A stretch of 32,580 nucleotides of DNA from Treponema sp. (GTDB lineage: Bacteria; Spirochaetota; Spirochaetia; Treponematales; Breznakiellaceae), in assembly GCA_012517385.1 (NCBI GenBank), contig JAAYUZ010000194.1:1-32580 (forward strand), given 5' to 3'. This document shows positions 7,789-15,173 of this stretch, piece by piece. Every line of letters begins with the position of its first letter. Position 1 is the first letter of the stretch. The position numbers were made by a program, and so were the translations under genes. The notes under the pieces were generated by a model. It was not told where the DNA came from. It searched no databases and saw nothing but the letters and a program-made list of their open reading frames with translations.

Positions 7789-8780
7789 GCAGGCGTCTTT
7801 TCCTCAACCTGCTGCTCCTTCTGATCCTGGTCCCGCTCCCGGTTCCGATCCCTGCCCCGATACCGCTCCCGCTCCATGTCCCTATGTTTGTTCCGGTTTT
7901 AGTTTTTGGCGAAACTGCAGGGAAAGGGGTGAGCTCAGGGACCAGCGAAATTCTTTCGGCGGTCCAGGTCCCGCCTCAGGTCTATGTGGGTGACAGGGCC
8001 AGGCTTGTGCTTACCATGGTTCCAAAGGCTTCCCTGGGGAACCGGTCCATCGTGATTGATGTGGAGGATAAACTCCCCCAGTCAAAAACCATGCAGATTT
8101 CACGGCTTGAACTGGAACCCCATAGTAAAAACCCGAGAATTATCATCGACTTTATTCCCCTTGAGCCGGGACAGATCACGATGCCTTCCTTTGAAATTGG
8201 TCCCTATTTCGTAAGCAAGCAGGCGGTGGAGGTGAGCTCCGTTCTGGAATCGGGGCAATCGGGGCCGGAGACCGCCCCGCTGGAAGAACCCCTTCTTGTA
8301 CCGGGTACCCGGCTCCTGCTCTATAGCGCCCTGTTCTTTGCTGTTCTTGTGACGGTCCTTGTGCTGGCCCTGTTCATCTGGGGCAGTGCCTGGTATGGGA
8401 AACTGCAAACCTGGGTACGAAAAAAGCGGATGAGCCGGGACCTAAAGCAGACCCTGCAGCGGTTTGAACAGGTTCTTACCCAGGGAGCTTATCCGTCTCC
8501 CGGAGATGTGGGGACCCTGCTTGCATTACTGCGGAACTATCTGGAACTTGTAATGGGATTTCCCTGCGTGGCAAAAACAGGCCGTGAATTGTTAGCTGAG
8601 GCAGGAGGTTCAGGGTTCCCTGAAATCGTGATTCAACTGGGAAATCTGGTAACCTTGTCGGATGCTTTGCGGTTTAGCGGTAAAGAAGCCAGTGCGATGG
8701 ACCTGAGGCAGCTCTGTGCTGACAGCAGGAGGCTCCTCCTTTTGATTGAACAGACGAATAAGGGGAGGCAAAGGGCATGA
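7785..8780 (+). CDS. Membrane protein with BatD-like features and V/L/I-P repeat leader
   Basis: 331 residues. The start ATG overlaps the DUF58 stop and has GGGAGGAG upstream. Residues 5-15 are a leucine-rich signal or anchor. They are followed by an unusual run at 16-41 in which proline alternates with V, L, I or A. An extracytoplasmic domain follows from about 55 to 160 (VPPQVYVGDRARLVLTMVP, then a FIPLEPGQITMPSFEIG strand pattern) and looks like the beta-sandwich of BatD-type proteins. A membrane helix lies at about 184-205 (LLLYSALFFAVLVTVLVLAL). The C-terminal 115 residues are helical and probably cytosolic. It sits between the DUF58 gene and batA. I cannot name the family firmly; it resembles the short accessory membrane proteins of MoxR/vWA operons. 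Confidence 0.75.
   Translation: MSRRLFLNLLLLLILVPLPVPIPAPIPLPLHVPMFVPVLVFGETAGKGVSSGTSEILSAVQVPPQVYVGDRARLVLTMVPKASLGNRSIVIDVEDKLPQSKTMQISRLELEPHSKNPRIIIDFIPLEPGQITMPSFEIGPYFVSKQAVEVSSVLESGQSGPETAPLEEPLLVPGTRLLLYSALFFAVLVTVLVLALFIWGSAWYGKLQTWVRKKRMSRDLKQTLQRFEQVLTQGAYPSPGDVGTLLALLRNYLELVMGFPCVAKTGRELLAEAGGSGFPEIVIQLGNLVTLSDALRFSGKEASAMDLRQLCADSRRLLLLIEQTNKGRQRA
7830..7901 (+). repeat. Hexanucleotide-type coding repeat (X-Pro dipeptides)
   Basis: Codons 16-37 of the membrane protein are built from near-repeats of six bases, such as GTCCCG, CTCCCG, GTTCCG, ATCCCT and ATACCG. They encode VP, LP, IP and AP dipeptides. The first units are the most regular; later ones decay (LH, MF, VL). Confidence 0.7.
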
Positions 8781-9778
8781 ATGTCAGTTTTGAACATCCC
8801 CAATTTGCATTTATTGGTGTCCTGATTGTCGTTGGCCTTTATGTCTATTTTCGTTTTAGAAAAAAGTCCTTTGTACTCGACCTTCCCCTGGGGCCTCCGG
8901 GAGGTGCGGTGTTCCGGTCCCCTGTGCCGGTACAGCTTTTGTTCCGGTTTACCCGGCTACTCGAAGGTTTTGCCCTTCTTCTGCTATTTGTTGCCCTGGC
9001 GGGACCCGTATTTGTGCAGCATAAAACCCTCTGGCTGGATCGGGGGGCCGACGTGTTTTTTGTGATCGATTGCAGTCCCAGTATGTCCGCCCTGGATATG
9101 CAGGGGCAAAGCCGTTTTGCGGTGGCAAAACGGCTGGTTACCCGCTTTGCCCAGCTGCGTCCTTCCGATGCGATTGCACTGGTCGCGATTGGTGCCGATG
9201 GGGCTCTGATTCTGCCCCCCACGGTGGACCGGACCGTGTTTTCTGAACGGCTTGCGGCCCTTTCTATTGCTGAATTAGGGGATGGTACAGCCATCGGTAC
9301 GGGGCTCGCCATTGCGGCGCTTCATCTTCGCAATTCCAGGGCCCAGAAGAAACTGGTAATCCTTTTAACAGATGGGGAAAATAACGCCGGTGCGGTGCAT
9401 CCCCTTACGGGGGCCATCTTGGCCCGGGAGGCGGGGGCAGAGCTCTGGGTGATCGGGATCGGTACCTCAGGCGAAGTTCCCCTGGATTATGTGGACCCCC
9501 TGACGGGACAGCGAAAAACCGGAACCTTTGAATCCCGTTATGATCCTGAGGCCCTCCGTTCAATAGCCCAGGCTGGGGGCGGCACCTTTCTGGTCGCCGA
9601 TTCGACGGGTGCCCTCGAAGACGCCTTTAACCGTATGAATAGTACCGGTATTGCTCCGGGGCGGTCCCGCACCTATCGGGTAAGTCAATCCCTTGCAGGG
9701 TCCTTGCTGTTAGTGGCCCTCCTTTGCATAGCCCTGGCCCGAAGTATCCGGTGGCTTTTCATGGGGGCCCTCCTATGA
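8777..9778 (+). CDS. batA: BatA-like von Willebrand factor A membrane protein
   Basis: 333 residues. Membrane helices lie near 10-25, 60-82 and 308-330, with a vWA domain between the second and third. The metal-ion-dependent adhesion site is complete: D98-C-S-P-S102, a threonine in GDGTAIGTG, and the aspartate of LLTDGEN. Proteins of this arrangement are the BatA subunits of aerotolerance-type complexes and sit in the inner membrane with the vWA domain exposed. The start overlaps the preceding stop as ATGA, which indicates translational coupling. It forms a tandem pair with the next vWA gene, so a heteromeric vWA complex driven by MoxR is likely. Confidence 0.9.
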   Translation: MNVSFEHPQFAFIGVLIVVGLYVYFRFRKKSFVLDLPLGPPGGAVFRSPVPVQLLFRFTRLLEGFALLLLFVALAGPVFVQHKTLWLDRGADVFFVIDCSPSMSALDMQGQSRFAVAKRLVTRFAQLRPSDAIALVAIGADGALILPPTVDRTVFSERLAALSIAELGDGTAIGTGLAIAALHLRNSRAQKKLVILLTDGENNAGAVHPLTGAILAREAGAELWVIGIGTSGEVPLDYVDPLTGQRKTGTFESRYDPEALRSIAQAGGGTFLVADSTGALEDAFNRMNSTGIAPGRSRTYRVSQSLAGSLLLVALLCIALARSIRWLFMGALL

Positions 9779-10758
9779 GTTTTGATAATCCAAGGATTCT
9801 ATGGAGTCTGGTGCCCCTATTTCCCTTGTGGCTTTTATTTATAAAGCATCGTTCAAAGCGGTTGGCTGCCTTTCAGACAATGACAAGCCCTGAAGGATAT
9901 CGTAAACTGCGTTCTTTTTCTATGAATATGGCGATCCTTTTTCTCTTTTGTTTTTCCAGCCTTATTATTGCCCTTGCGGGTCCCCGTTGGGGCGGGCGGC
10001 TTGTGTCCGAATACTCAAGCGGTCTTGATATCGTACTTGCCTTTGATGTTTCCCGAAGCATGGACCTGAAAGATGGGGGCGGAGGCCAGAGCCGTCTTGA
10101 TGCAGCCCGGCAGGCTGCCCTTTCCCTGATAGAGGCCAGGCCCGATTTTCGGTATGCGGTCTGTCTGGGAAAGGGCAAGGGTGTTCTGGGAATCCCCCTC
10201 ACCGATGATCAGGAGGCGGTCATCAACCTTATTGCGAGCCTTTCTTCTGATTCGATTTCAGCCGCTGGGACCAATCTGCAGGATCTTTTGGAAGTTTCCA
10301 GCAGGGCCTTCCCCGAGGAAAGTCCCGGGAAGCGGCGGATCATACTTTTTACTGACGGGGAGGATACCCGGGGAACCATGGATGGTATTGAACGGCTGTT
10401 GAATGCCCGGGGTATCGGGGTGGTAGCTGTCGGGGTGGGAAGTCTCCAGGGCTTACCCGTACCCCAGGCGGATGGGACCTCCTTACTGCGGCGGCCCAAT
10501 GGAACCCCCGTTATAAGTCAACTGCGGGAGCCAGCCCTGCAGCAGCTGGCTGAGTTAACAGGGGGCCTGTATTGGAATGCTTCCCGGGAATCCAGTCCTG
10601 CTCCCGTACTGGCCTATCTGGACTCCCTGGCAAGCAGCCGGTCTTCCCTTGAATACCGTCGTGAAGTTCCATCCCGTCAGGTTTGGTTTATTCTTGCTGC
10701 GCTGGTATGTTTTGCCGCCGCCAGATTCCTGGAGGAGAGTCTATGGAAAAAACGATAG
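9775..10758 (+). CDS. batB: BatB-like von Willebrand factor A membrane protein
   Basis: 327 residues from the ATG at 9775, which overlaps the batA stop. Topology matches BatA: helices near 8-23 and 52-70, a vWA domain, and a C-terminal helix near 304-320. The metal site is D91-V-S-R-S95, with AAGTNLQD and LFTDGEDTRG supplying the other ligands. It is a clear paralogue of the gene before it but differs enough to be a separate subunit. Length and order (batA, batB, TPR gene, batD) fit the Bat operons described in Bacteroides and Leptospira. Confidence 0.9.
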   Translation: MSFDNPRILWSLVPLFPLWLLFIKHRSKRLAAFQTMTSPEGYRKLRSFSMNMAILFLFCFSSLIIALAGPRWGGRLVSEYSSGLDIVLAFDVSRSMDLKDGGGGQSRLDAARQAALSLIEARPDFRYAVCLGKGKGVLGIPLTDDQEAVINLIASLSSDSISAAGTNLQDLLEVSSRAFPEESPGKRRIILFTDGEDTRGTMDGIERLLNARGIGVVAVGVGSLQGLPVPQADGTSLLRRPNGTPVISQLREPALQQLAELTGGLYWNASRESSPAPVLAYLDSLASSRSSLEYRREVPSRQVWFILAALVCFAAARFLEESLWKKR

Positions 10759-11369
10759 CCTCCGCCTTGTTCGTTCTTGGTTTCATATTGATGAGCCTCT
10801 CCTGTTCTTCCAATGGGATGGGTTCATACTATACCTTTGTGGGGACAGTTCAGGCAAAGGACAAGCAGACTTCCAGGGCTATTGCATCCTTTTCACAAGC
10901 CGCTGCCCTGAGTGCCCCGGAGCATCGGCTCTATGCCCGGTACGGACTCGCCACGGTCTACGCCGATATGGGAGAAAACAGGGCTGCCATTGCTCTCTTT
11001 GATGGTATTATTCAGGAACTTTCAAAGGATGGCTCTGAACCCAGGGGCCCCTTTAAGGAACTGCTCTACCGTACCCAGTATAATCGGGGGCTGTGCTTTT
11101 TTGCCCTGGAGGACTTTGATGAAGCCGCGGCGGCCTTCCAGGCTGCCCTCCTCGTCGATGGCAGCCGATGGAATGCAAAGCGTAACCTAGAATTAAGTCT
11201 ATTTGCAAAGACTAAGAAGCATGGTTCCGCCGCTTCTGCAGGGGCCGTTGCAGCACAGAAACAGAGTGTGCCTAATCCGGTACTGTTGGAATATATTCGT
11301 CAGAAGGAGATTGATCGATGGAAGAGTCAGCAATCAAAAGGTACCGAGGAAGATTCCATCGATTATTAA
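10743..11369 (+). CDS. batC: TPR lipoprotein, BatC-like
   Basis: 208 residues from the ATG at 10743, preceded by GGAGGAGAG and overlapping the batB end by 16 bases. It has an N-terminal hydrophobic segment and a lipobox LMSLSC near residues 16-21, so it is a probable lipoprotein facing the periplasm. Two or three tetratricopeptide-type repeats are visible: HRLYARYGLATVYADMGENR, then LYRTQYNRGLCFFALEDFDE followed by AAAAFQAALLVD. In Bat operons the TPR protein BatC sits at this position and presumably scaffolds the vWA subunits. The C-terminal tail is charged and probably disordered. Confidence 0.82.
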   Translation: MEKTIASALFVLGFILMSLSCSSNGMGSYYTFVGTVQAKDKQTSRAIASFSQAAALSAPEHRLYARYGLATVYADMGENRAAIALFDGIIQELSKDGSEPRGPFKELLYRTQYNRGLCFFALEDFDEAAAAFQAALLVDGSRWNAKRNLELSLFAKTKKHGSAASAGAVAAQKQSVPNPVLLEYIRQKEIDRWKSQQSKGTEEDSIDY

Positions 11370-12808
11370 CCTCTGGGATAGTAAGCCTTTTTTTACTTTT
11401 CCCGGTGAGGTTTGCCATCGCCGAATCGACTCCCCAGGAGACGCCACAGGTCCTTGTACAACTGGAAAGTTCAGTCCTGCAATTGGAAAATCCCTGGAAA
11501 CTCACCCTGCTTATTCACTATCCGGAGCCGGATAAGATTCATATTAACCTCCCGCCTCTTTCTGGAGTTCTCGTACTGGACCGGATTAAAACAGCGATCA
11601 GAACCATGGAGCAAGAACCCTGGACCGCAGTGGAATATGTTTTTATTCCAAAACGCCTCGGATCCTTCACCCTGGGTCCCCTGGAGATTCAGATCCCGGG
11701 TAAAAGGATCCTCACCAGTCCCCAGGCCCTTACTGTTCAAGATCCCCTGGAAGCCGCAAGGACCCCTATCCCGAGGCTTTACTGGTCCGATAGCAATGAG
11801 GCTCTGCGGGTTGGTATGCCGGTGACGCTGGATCTGCACCTGAAAGGTTCTTTCCCCCTTACCGATCTGGCCCAGGATCTCAGGACCCTTTCGGTACAGC
11901 TGGTACAAAACGCGCTTGTAGAACCCTTATCGGTACATGAAAAGGACCGGGCTGCGGGAATTATCTATCGGATAGGGCTCACTCCGTTACAGAAGGGGGC
12001 GCTTTTTCTGCCAGAAGCCTCGTTTACAATGGGAAAACAGCTTATCAGATCTGAACCGAAACAACTTATTGTTTCGGAGGGGGCGCCGGAAAGGATCCCC
12101 GCAGTCCAAAATAACAAAGACCAATTGGGCGAAGACCAAATTAACAACAACCAATTCAACAAAGACCAAACCAACAAAGACGCCGCAGGTCCCTTGCATA
12201 CATCCGAACCGCAGACTGCTTTCCCTGCCTTTATACCTGGTTTCCCCTGGAGCGTTATATGGCCCCTTGTAAGCCCCTCTATTCGGCCTGTGCTGCAGGA
12301 GAGTAAGCAGGCCTGGGAGGCAGGGGATCCAGCAAAGGCATTGTCTATACTGAGAAAAAAGGAACGGGATAGTACCCTAGGACCCTTTTACCGTCAGATT
12401 CGAGCCTCAGTAGAAACGGAAGCACAATTGCATACCGGGCCTGAAGAATGGTGGATTCCCCGGGGGGCTTTGTATGTATTGGCGGGTATCAGTCTTGGTC
12501 TGGCCCTAATCGTAGGCCTTATTAAAAGAAAACGGATGGCTGTCCTTGTTCTTGCCTGTTCTGTCCTTATTCTGCTATATTCCGTCCTTGGTCAATCGTT
12601 GCTGGTGCCCCTCATCCGCGGTGGAACTGTTGCTGTTATCAGAGAAACAACAGCCCATACAATCCCCGAAGCTTCCGGAAGCATCAGCACCCGATTTGCT
12701 GGTGGAGAAGCGGTGCTTATCCAGCATAGCACCGACACCTGGGCTTTTATTGTCGCTTCTGGACAACGGTCTGGCTGGGTGCTCCGTTCAGCCCTTGTAG
12801 TGTATTAA
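11318..12808 (+). CDS. batD: BatD-like membrane protein with C-terminal SH3-like domain
   Basis: 496 residues. The start overlaps the TPR gene by 52 bases. A signal peptide (SGIVSLFLLFPVRFAIA near 19-35) leads into extracytoplasmic beta-sandwich domains typical of BatD up to about 260. A pentapeptide repeat tract lies at 266-288. A helical stretch near 325-370 resembles a degraded TPR (AWEAGDPAKALSILRKKERD). Two membrane helices follow at about 386-402 and 406-426. The last 65 residues look like a bacterial SH3 domain (GGTVAVIRETTAHTIPEASG ... WAFIVASGQRSGWVLRS). SH3b folds bind peptidoglycan or proline-rich peptides, which would tie the complex to the cell wall. BatD identity is likely; the SH3 fusion is an inference. 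Confidence 0.82.
   Translation: MEESAIKRYRGRFHRLLTSGIVSLFLLFPVRFAIAESTPQETPQVLVQLESSVLQLENPWKLTLLIHYPEPDKIHINLPPLSGVLVLDRIKTAIRTMEQEPWTAVEYVFIPKRLGSFTLGPLEIQIPGKRILTSPQALTVQDPLEAARTPIPRLYWSDSNEALRVGMPVTLDLHLKGSFPLTDLAQDLRTLSVQLVQNALVEPLSVHEKDRAAGIIYRIGLTPLQKGALFLPEASFTMGKQLIRSEPKQLIVSEGAPERIPAVQNNKDQLGEDQINNNQFNKDQTNKDAAGPLHTSEPQTAFPAFIPGFPWSVIWPLVSPSIRPVLQESKQAWEAGDPAKALSILRKKERDSTLGPFYRQIRASVETEAQLHTGPEEWWIPRGALYVLAGISLGLALIVGLIKRKRMAVLVLACSVLILLYSVLGQSLLVPLIRGGTVAVIRETTAHTIPEASGSISTRFAGGEAVLIQHSTDTWAFIVASGQRSGWVLRSALVVY
12113..12181 (+). repeat. 15-base tandem repeat inside batD (NKDQx pentapeptides)
   Basis: Four full 15-base units and one partial unit encode NKDQL, GEDQI, NNNQF, NKDQT and NKD. 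The base AACAAAGACCAA is repeated with few changes, so the tract arose by tandem duplication in frame. It lies in a linker between folded parts. Confidence 0.88.
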
Positions 12809-12825
12809 AGGAAAGGAAATACAAC

Positions 12826-13464
12826 ATGGATTTTGGCGATATTCTTGATGAATGGGAAAAACAAACCGCGAAACCCGCTGGCAAAAGGGCGATACGGGCA
12901 GCCGAGCGGGCTGCAGCCCAGCGGGCCGCCGAGCAGGCCACAGCCGAGAGAAATGTATCTGTGCAGGCTGGGGGTAAGGATTCTGCAGACCGGCATACCG
13001 AAACCGGGTGGCCCGCTGCCCAGAGGGCTAAGACCCGGGACCCTGCTTCGCAAAAGGTTGACCCCCTGACTGCATGGCTTCGAATTCATGGTGTTCAGGA
13101 TAAAGATAGGGATGCCCCGGATGATGACCTCTCTGATTCGGAAAAACGGCAACGGGAACGGAAACGGCTTATCAATAAGTCTCCCGATGCGGTTTTAGAC
13201 CTGCACGGATTAACCCGGGACGAAGCATGGGACCGTTTGGGAATGTTTTTTTATCAGGCGAAAAGTCATGGTGCAGAGAAGGTCCTTATCATTCATGGAA
13301 AGGGGAACCATTCAGAGGGGGAGGCTATCTTAAAACGGACTACACTGCAATATATTGAACAGTGCCCCTTTGCAGGTCAGCATGGTCATCCCCCCGCCGA
13401 AGGGGGTGGTTCAGGGGCAACCTGGGTTATATTAAAAAAGGATATTACCGCTCGCGATAAATAA
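12826..13464 (+). CDS. Smr-domain (MutS2 C-terminal type) protein
   Basis: 212 residues. The N-terminal 80 residues are alanine/arginine-rich and probably disordered or coiled ([20 protein letters not shown]). The Smr domain occupies about 120-212 with the two hallmark motifs LDLHGLT (124-130) and [10 protein letters not shown] (156-165). Smr domains bind nucleic acid and some cut RNA or branched DNA. The HGKG motif is the one linked to activity. AAGGAAAGGA precedes the ATG, and the gene lies 17 bases after batD, so it is probably the last gene of the moxR-bat transcript. Its last 20 bases overlap the end of infA on the opposite strand. Confidence 0.9.
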   Translation: MDFGDILDEWEKQTAKPAGKRAIRAAERAAAQRAAEQATAERNVSVQAGGKDSADRHTETGWPAAQRAKTRDPASQKVDPLTAWLRIHGVQDKDRDAPDDDLSDSEKRQRERKRLINKSPDAVLDLHGLTRDEAWDRLGMFFYQAKSHGAEKVLIIHGKGNHSEGEAILKRTTLQYIEQCPFAGQHGHPPAEGGGSGATWVILKKDITARDK

Positions 13465-13669
13465 TACGGCCCCGGCTCAGATCATAGGGGGACAGGGCAA
13501 TCCGTACCCGGTCACCGGGAACAATACGGATGTAATGCTTGCGCATCTTACCTGACAGGTGGGCTAGAATGAGATGTCCGTTCTGGTTATCCAGTTCTAC
13601 ACGGAACATGGTGTTAGGAAGGGCTTCCCGAACGACCCCTTCAACTTCTATAGCTTCTTCTTTCGCCAC
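13445..13669 (-). CDS. infA: Translation initiation factor IF-1
   Basis: 74 residues, normal for IF-1, forming a single OB fold. Diagnostic segments are [20 protein letters not shown] and [20 protein letters not shown]. It binds the 30S A-site during initiation. The start is GTG, preceded by AAGGAG. The window therefore shows an infA gene with a normal Shine-Dalgarno leader beside many genes predicted to be leaderless. It does not lie in a ribosomal-protein cluster. The 3' end overlaps the Smr gene tail-to-tail by 20 bases. Confidence 0.97.
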   Translation of the reverse strand: MAKEEAIEVEGVVREALPNTMFRVELDNQNGHLILAHLSGKMRKHYIRIVPGDRVRIALSPYDLSRGRIIYRER

Positions 13670-13710
13670 AAAAACTCCTTAAAAATTGAGTCAAATCTAA
13701 TAAATTCAAT

Positions 13711-13739
13711 TTGCAATATGCTTTGCTAGTGCCTATAAT
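13711..13739 (+). promoter_or_regulatory. Predicted promoter of the dksA-like gene
   Basis: TTGCAA (13711-13716), a 17-base spacer and a perfect TATAAT (13734-13739). The predicted start near 13746 gives a leader of about 95 bases before the gene at 13842. Confidence 0.65.
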
Positions 13740-13767
13740 GCTATAGTCAAGTGCTATGCTTTGTCAA
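13738..13767 (-). promoter_or_regulatory. Predicted promoter of infA, overlapping the opposite promoter
   Basis: On the minus strand TTGACA (13762-13767) and TAGCAT (13738-13743) are 18 bases apart; TATAGC with 16 bases is an alternative. The -10 box overlaps the -10 of the plus-strand promoter by two bases, so the two should compete for polymerase. Confidence 0.55.
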
Positions 13768-13841
13768 CTGTGGTAAAAACATCTTGACAAAAGTAAGGAT
13801 GTACGGCAATGTAGCCGGACTTATAGTAAGGGGGGACCGGC

Positions 13842-14198
13842 ATGGATAAAGAATTCGTTGAAAAAATGAAACAATCCTTGATCGATCTCAAGAAGGAGAT
13901 CATCACCAACCTGGTTGCAGGCAATGAGGATTTCAAACAGATTGTAGAAGAAATGGATCCTAAGGACTTTGCCGATATTGCCTCCGATGATATCGATCGC
14001 AAGATGATTGAGGCGATTGGGACCCAGGATGTTAAGCGGCTTAAGGCTATAGATAATGCCCTGAGCCGGATACAGCAGGGGAAATACGGCTTATGTGTGA
14101 AATGTGGTAAAAAAATTCCCCAGGACCGACTGGAAGCAATTCCCTATGCATTGATGTGCATAGAGTGCAAGACTGAAGAAGAGAGGCGTAACCGTTAA
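13842..14198 (+). CDS. DksA/TraR-type zinc-finger protein
   Basis: 118 residues. A helical N-terminal half suggests a coiled coil, and DPKDFADIASDDIDRK near 39-54 holds the acidic positions seen near the coil tip of DksA-type proteins. The zinc finger has C85, C88, C106 and C109 (GLCVKCGKKI, LMCIECK). RLKAIDNALSRIQQGKYG just before the finger is classic for this family. DksA-family proteins bind the secondary channel of RNA polymerase and tune transcription, often with ppGpp. A strong ribosome-binding site (AAGGGGGG) precedes the ATG. Whether this is functional DksA or a shorter TraR/YocK-like regulator cannot be settled from sequence alone. Confidence 0.92.
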   Translation: MDKEFVEKMKQSLIDLKKEIITNLVAGNEDFKQIVEEMDPKDFADIASDDIDRKMIEAIGTQDVKRLKAIDNALSRIQQGKYGLCVKCGKKIPQDRLEAIPYALMCIECKTEEERRNR

Positions 14199-14200
14199 GG

Positions 14201-14226
14201 CGTTATCGCTAAGTCGTTATCGCTAA
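14201..14226 (+). repeat. Two direct copies of CGTTATCGCTAA
   Basis: Perfect 12-base copies at 14201-14212 and 14215-14226 with a 14-base period, starting two bases after the stop of the dksA-like gene. They probably arose by a local duplication. Confidence 0.85.
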
Positions 14227-14233
14227 TCTGAGG

Positions 14234-14264
14234 TTCTTTCAAAACTCAGAGCGTTTTGAAAGAA
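14234..14264. terminator. 12-base perfect inverted repeat between convergent genes
   Basis: TTCTTTCAAAAC (14234-14245) and GTTTTGAAAGAA (14253-14264) pair perfectly around a 7-base loop. It lies between the converging dksA-like gene and the PHP phosphatase gene. It is AT-rich with no T-tract, so its use as a terminator is uncertain. Confidence 0.5.
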
Positions 14265-14267
14265 TAG

Positions 14268-15173
14268 TCAGGGAAGCACCTCTGCAATCCAGCCTTCGGG
14301 CCCTTTTGCATTAGCAAGGGGGCCCATATTTTTTCCAGATCCTGATTTCCCTTGAAAGTTAACAATTTCCCGGTACCCGCTCTGCTTAAGCACCGATATG
14401 GCCCTATCGTAGTGTCCTTTTAAGTGGGCTGTGCTGTGGGCGTCCGCATTGATTGTAACAGGAATTTCGCAGCGGGCCATCTCCTTCAGTATGCCCAGAG
14501 ATGGGTATGTTTCATCCATGGTTCCCCGATTTAAGGCACCGGTGTTTACTTCGACCACCAGGGGCTTTTTACGCAGAGCCTGTATTACCCTTGCCACATC
14601 ATTTTTAAAGCCTTCTGGGGTCTGGTCATGCCACCAGGGCTGGTGGTTCTTTTTAACCAGATCTATATGCCCTAGTACATCAAAGCCCCCGCTTTTCACC
14701 ATAGTTTCTATAGCGGTCCAATAAGCATGGGCGGCTGCTTCATAATCTCCTGAGAAAAGTTCCTGTACCCCATCCTGCCATTCTGTTGCAGGGCCGTCTA
14801 CGGTAAAGTAGTATGACAAATCTGGCTTAGCAAGATAGTGGACCGATCCGATGCGATAATCTAAAGGATAGGTATCGAAACGGTGATCTGCCGGCCCGCA
14901 GACACCGTTGATATAATCAATTTCAAGGCCTACATATATTGCAAGCCTATCTTTCCAGGCAGCCTTTGCATGCTGTACAGCCTCCACATAGGCTTCCAGC
15001 CGTTCCTGGGGTAGATGCCAGTTTGTTTTAATGCCACATTCCACAGGCAGTGGAGCATGGGCGCTGAAGCCAAGTATAGAAAGCCCCTGTTCCCAGGCGG
15101 CCTGACAGAGGGCTTCTACCGTATCTTTGCCATCACAAAACGTGGTATGGGTATGTAAACATGCATATCTCAT
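14268..15173 (-). CDS. PHP-family phosphatase, histidinol-phosphatase type
   Basis: 301 residues of the polymerase-and-histidinol-phosphatase metal hydrolase fold. Metal ligands are visible in HTHTTFCDG (H7, H9, D14), GLEIDY, the SVHYL histidine, GHIDLVKK and the closing NADAHS. The layout matches HisK-type histidinol-phosphatases that remove phosphate from histidinol phosphate. No his genes are nearby, though. The start overlaps the hybrid kinase stop by four bases, so it is made with the signalling pair. A role in hydrolysing a phosphorylated metabolite or nucleotide cannot be excluded. Confidence 0.87.
   Translation of the reverse strand: MRYACLHTHTTFCDGKDTVEALCQAAWEQGLSILGFSAHAPLPVECGIKTNWHLPQERLEAYVEAVQHAKAAWKDRLAIYVGLEIDYINGVCGPADHRFDTYPLDYRIGSVHYLAKPDLSYYFTVDGPATEWQDGVQELFSGDYEAAAHAYWTAIETMVKSGGFDVLGHIDLVKKNHQPWWHDQTPEGFKNDVARVIQALRKKPLVVEVNTGALNRGTMDETYPSLGILKEMARCEIPVTINADAHSTAHLKGHYDRAISVLKQSGYREIVNFQGKSGSGKNMGPLANAKGPEGWIAEVLP

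Noticed and set aside
5899-13464. moxR-vWA cluster as a new defence system
   Set aside because: Gene order and domains match known Bat/aerotolerance-type operons; no nuclease, toxin or sensor of phage defence is present. The Smr gene at the end is not enough.
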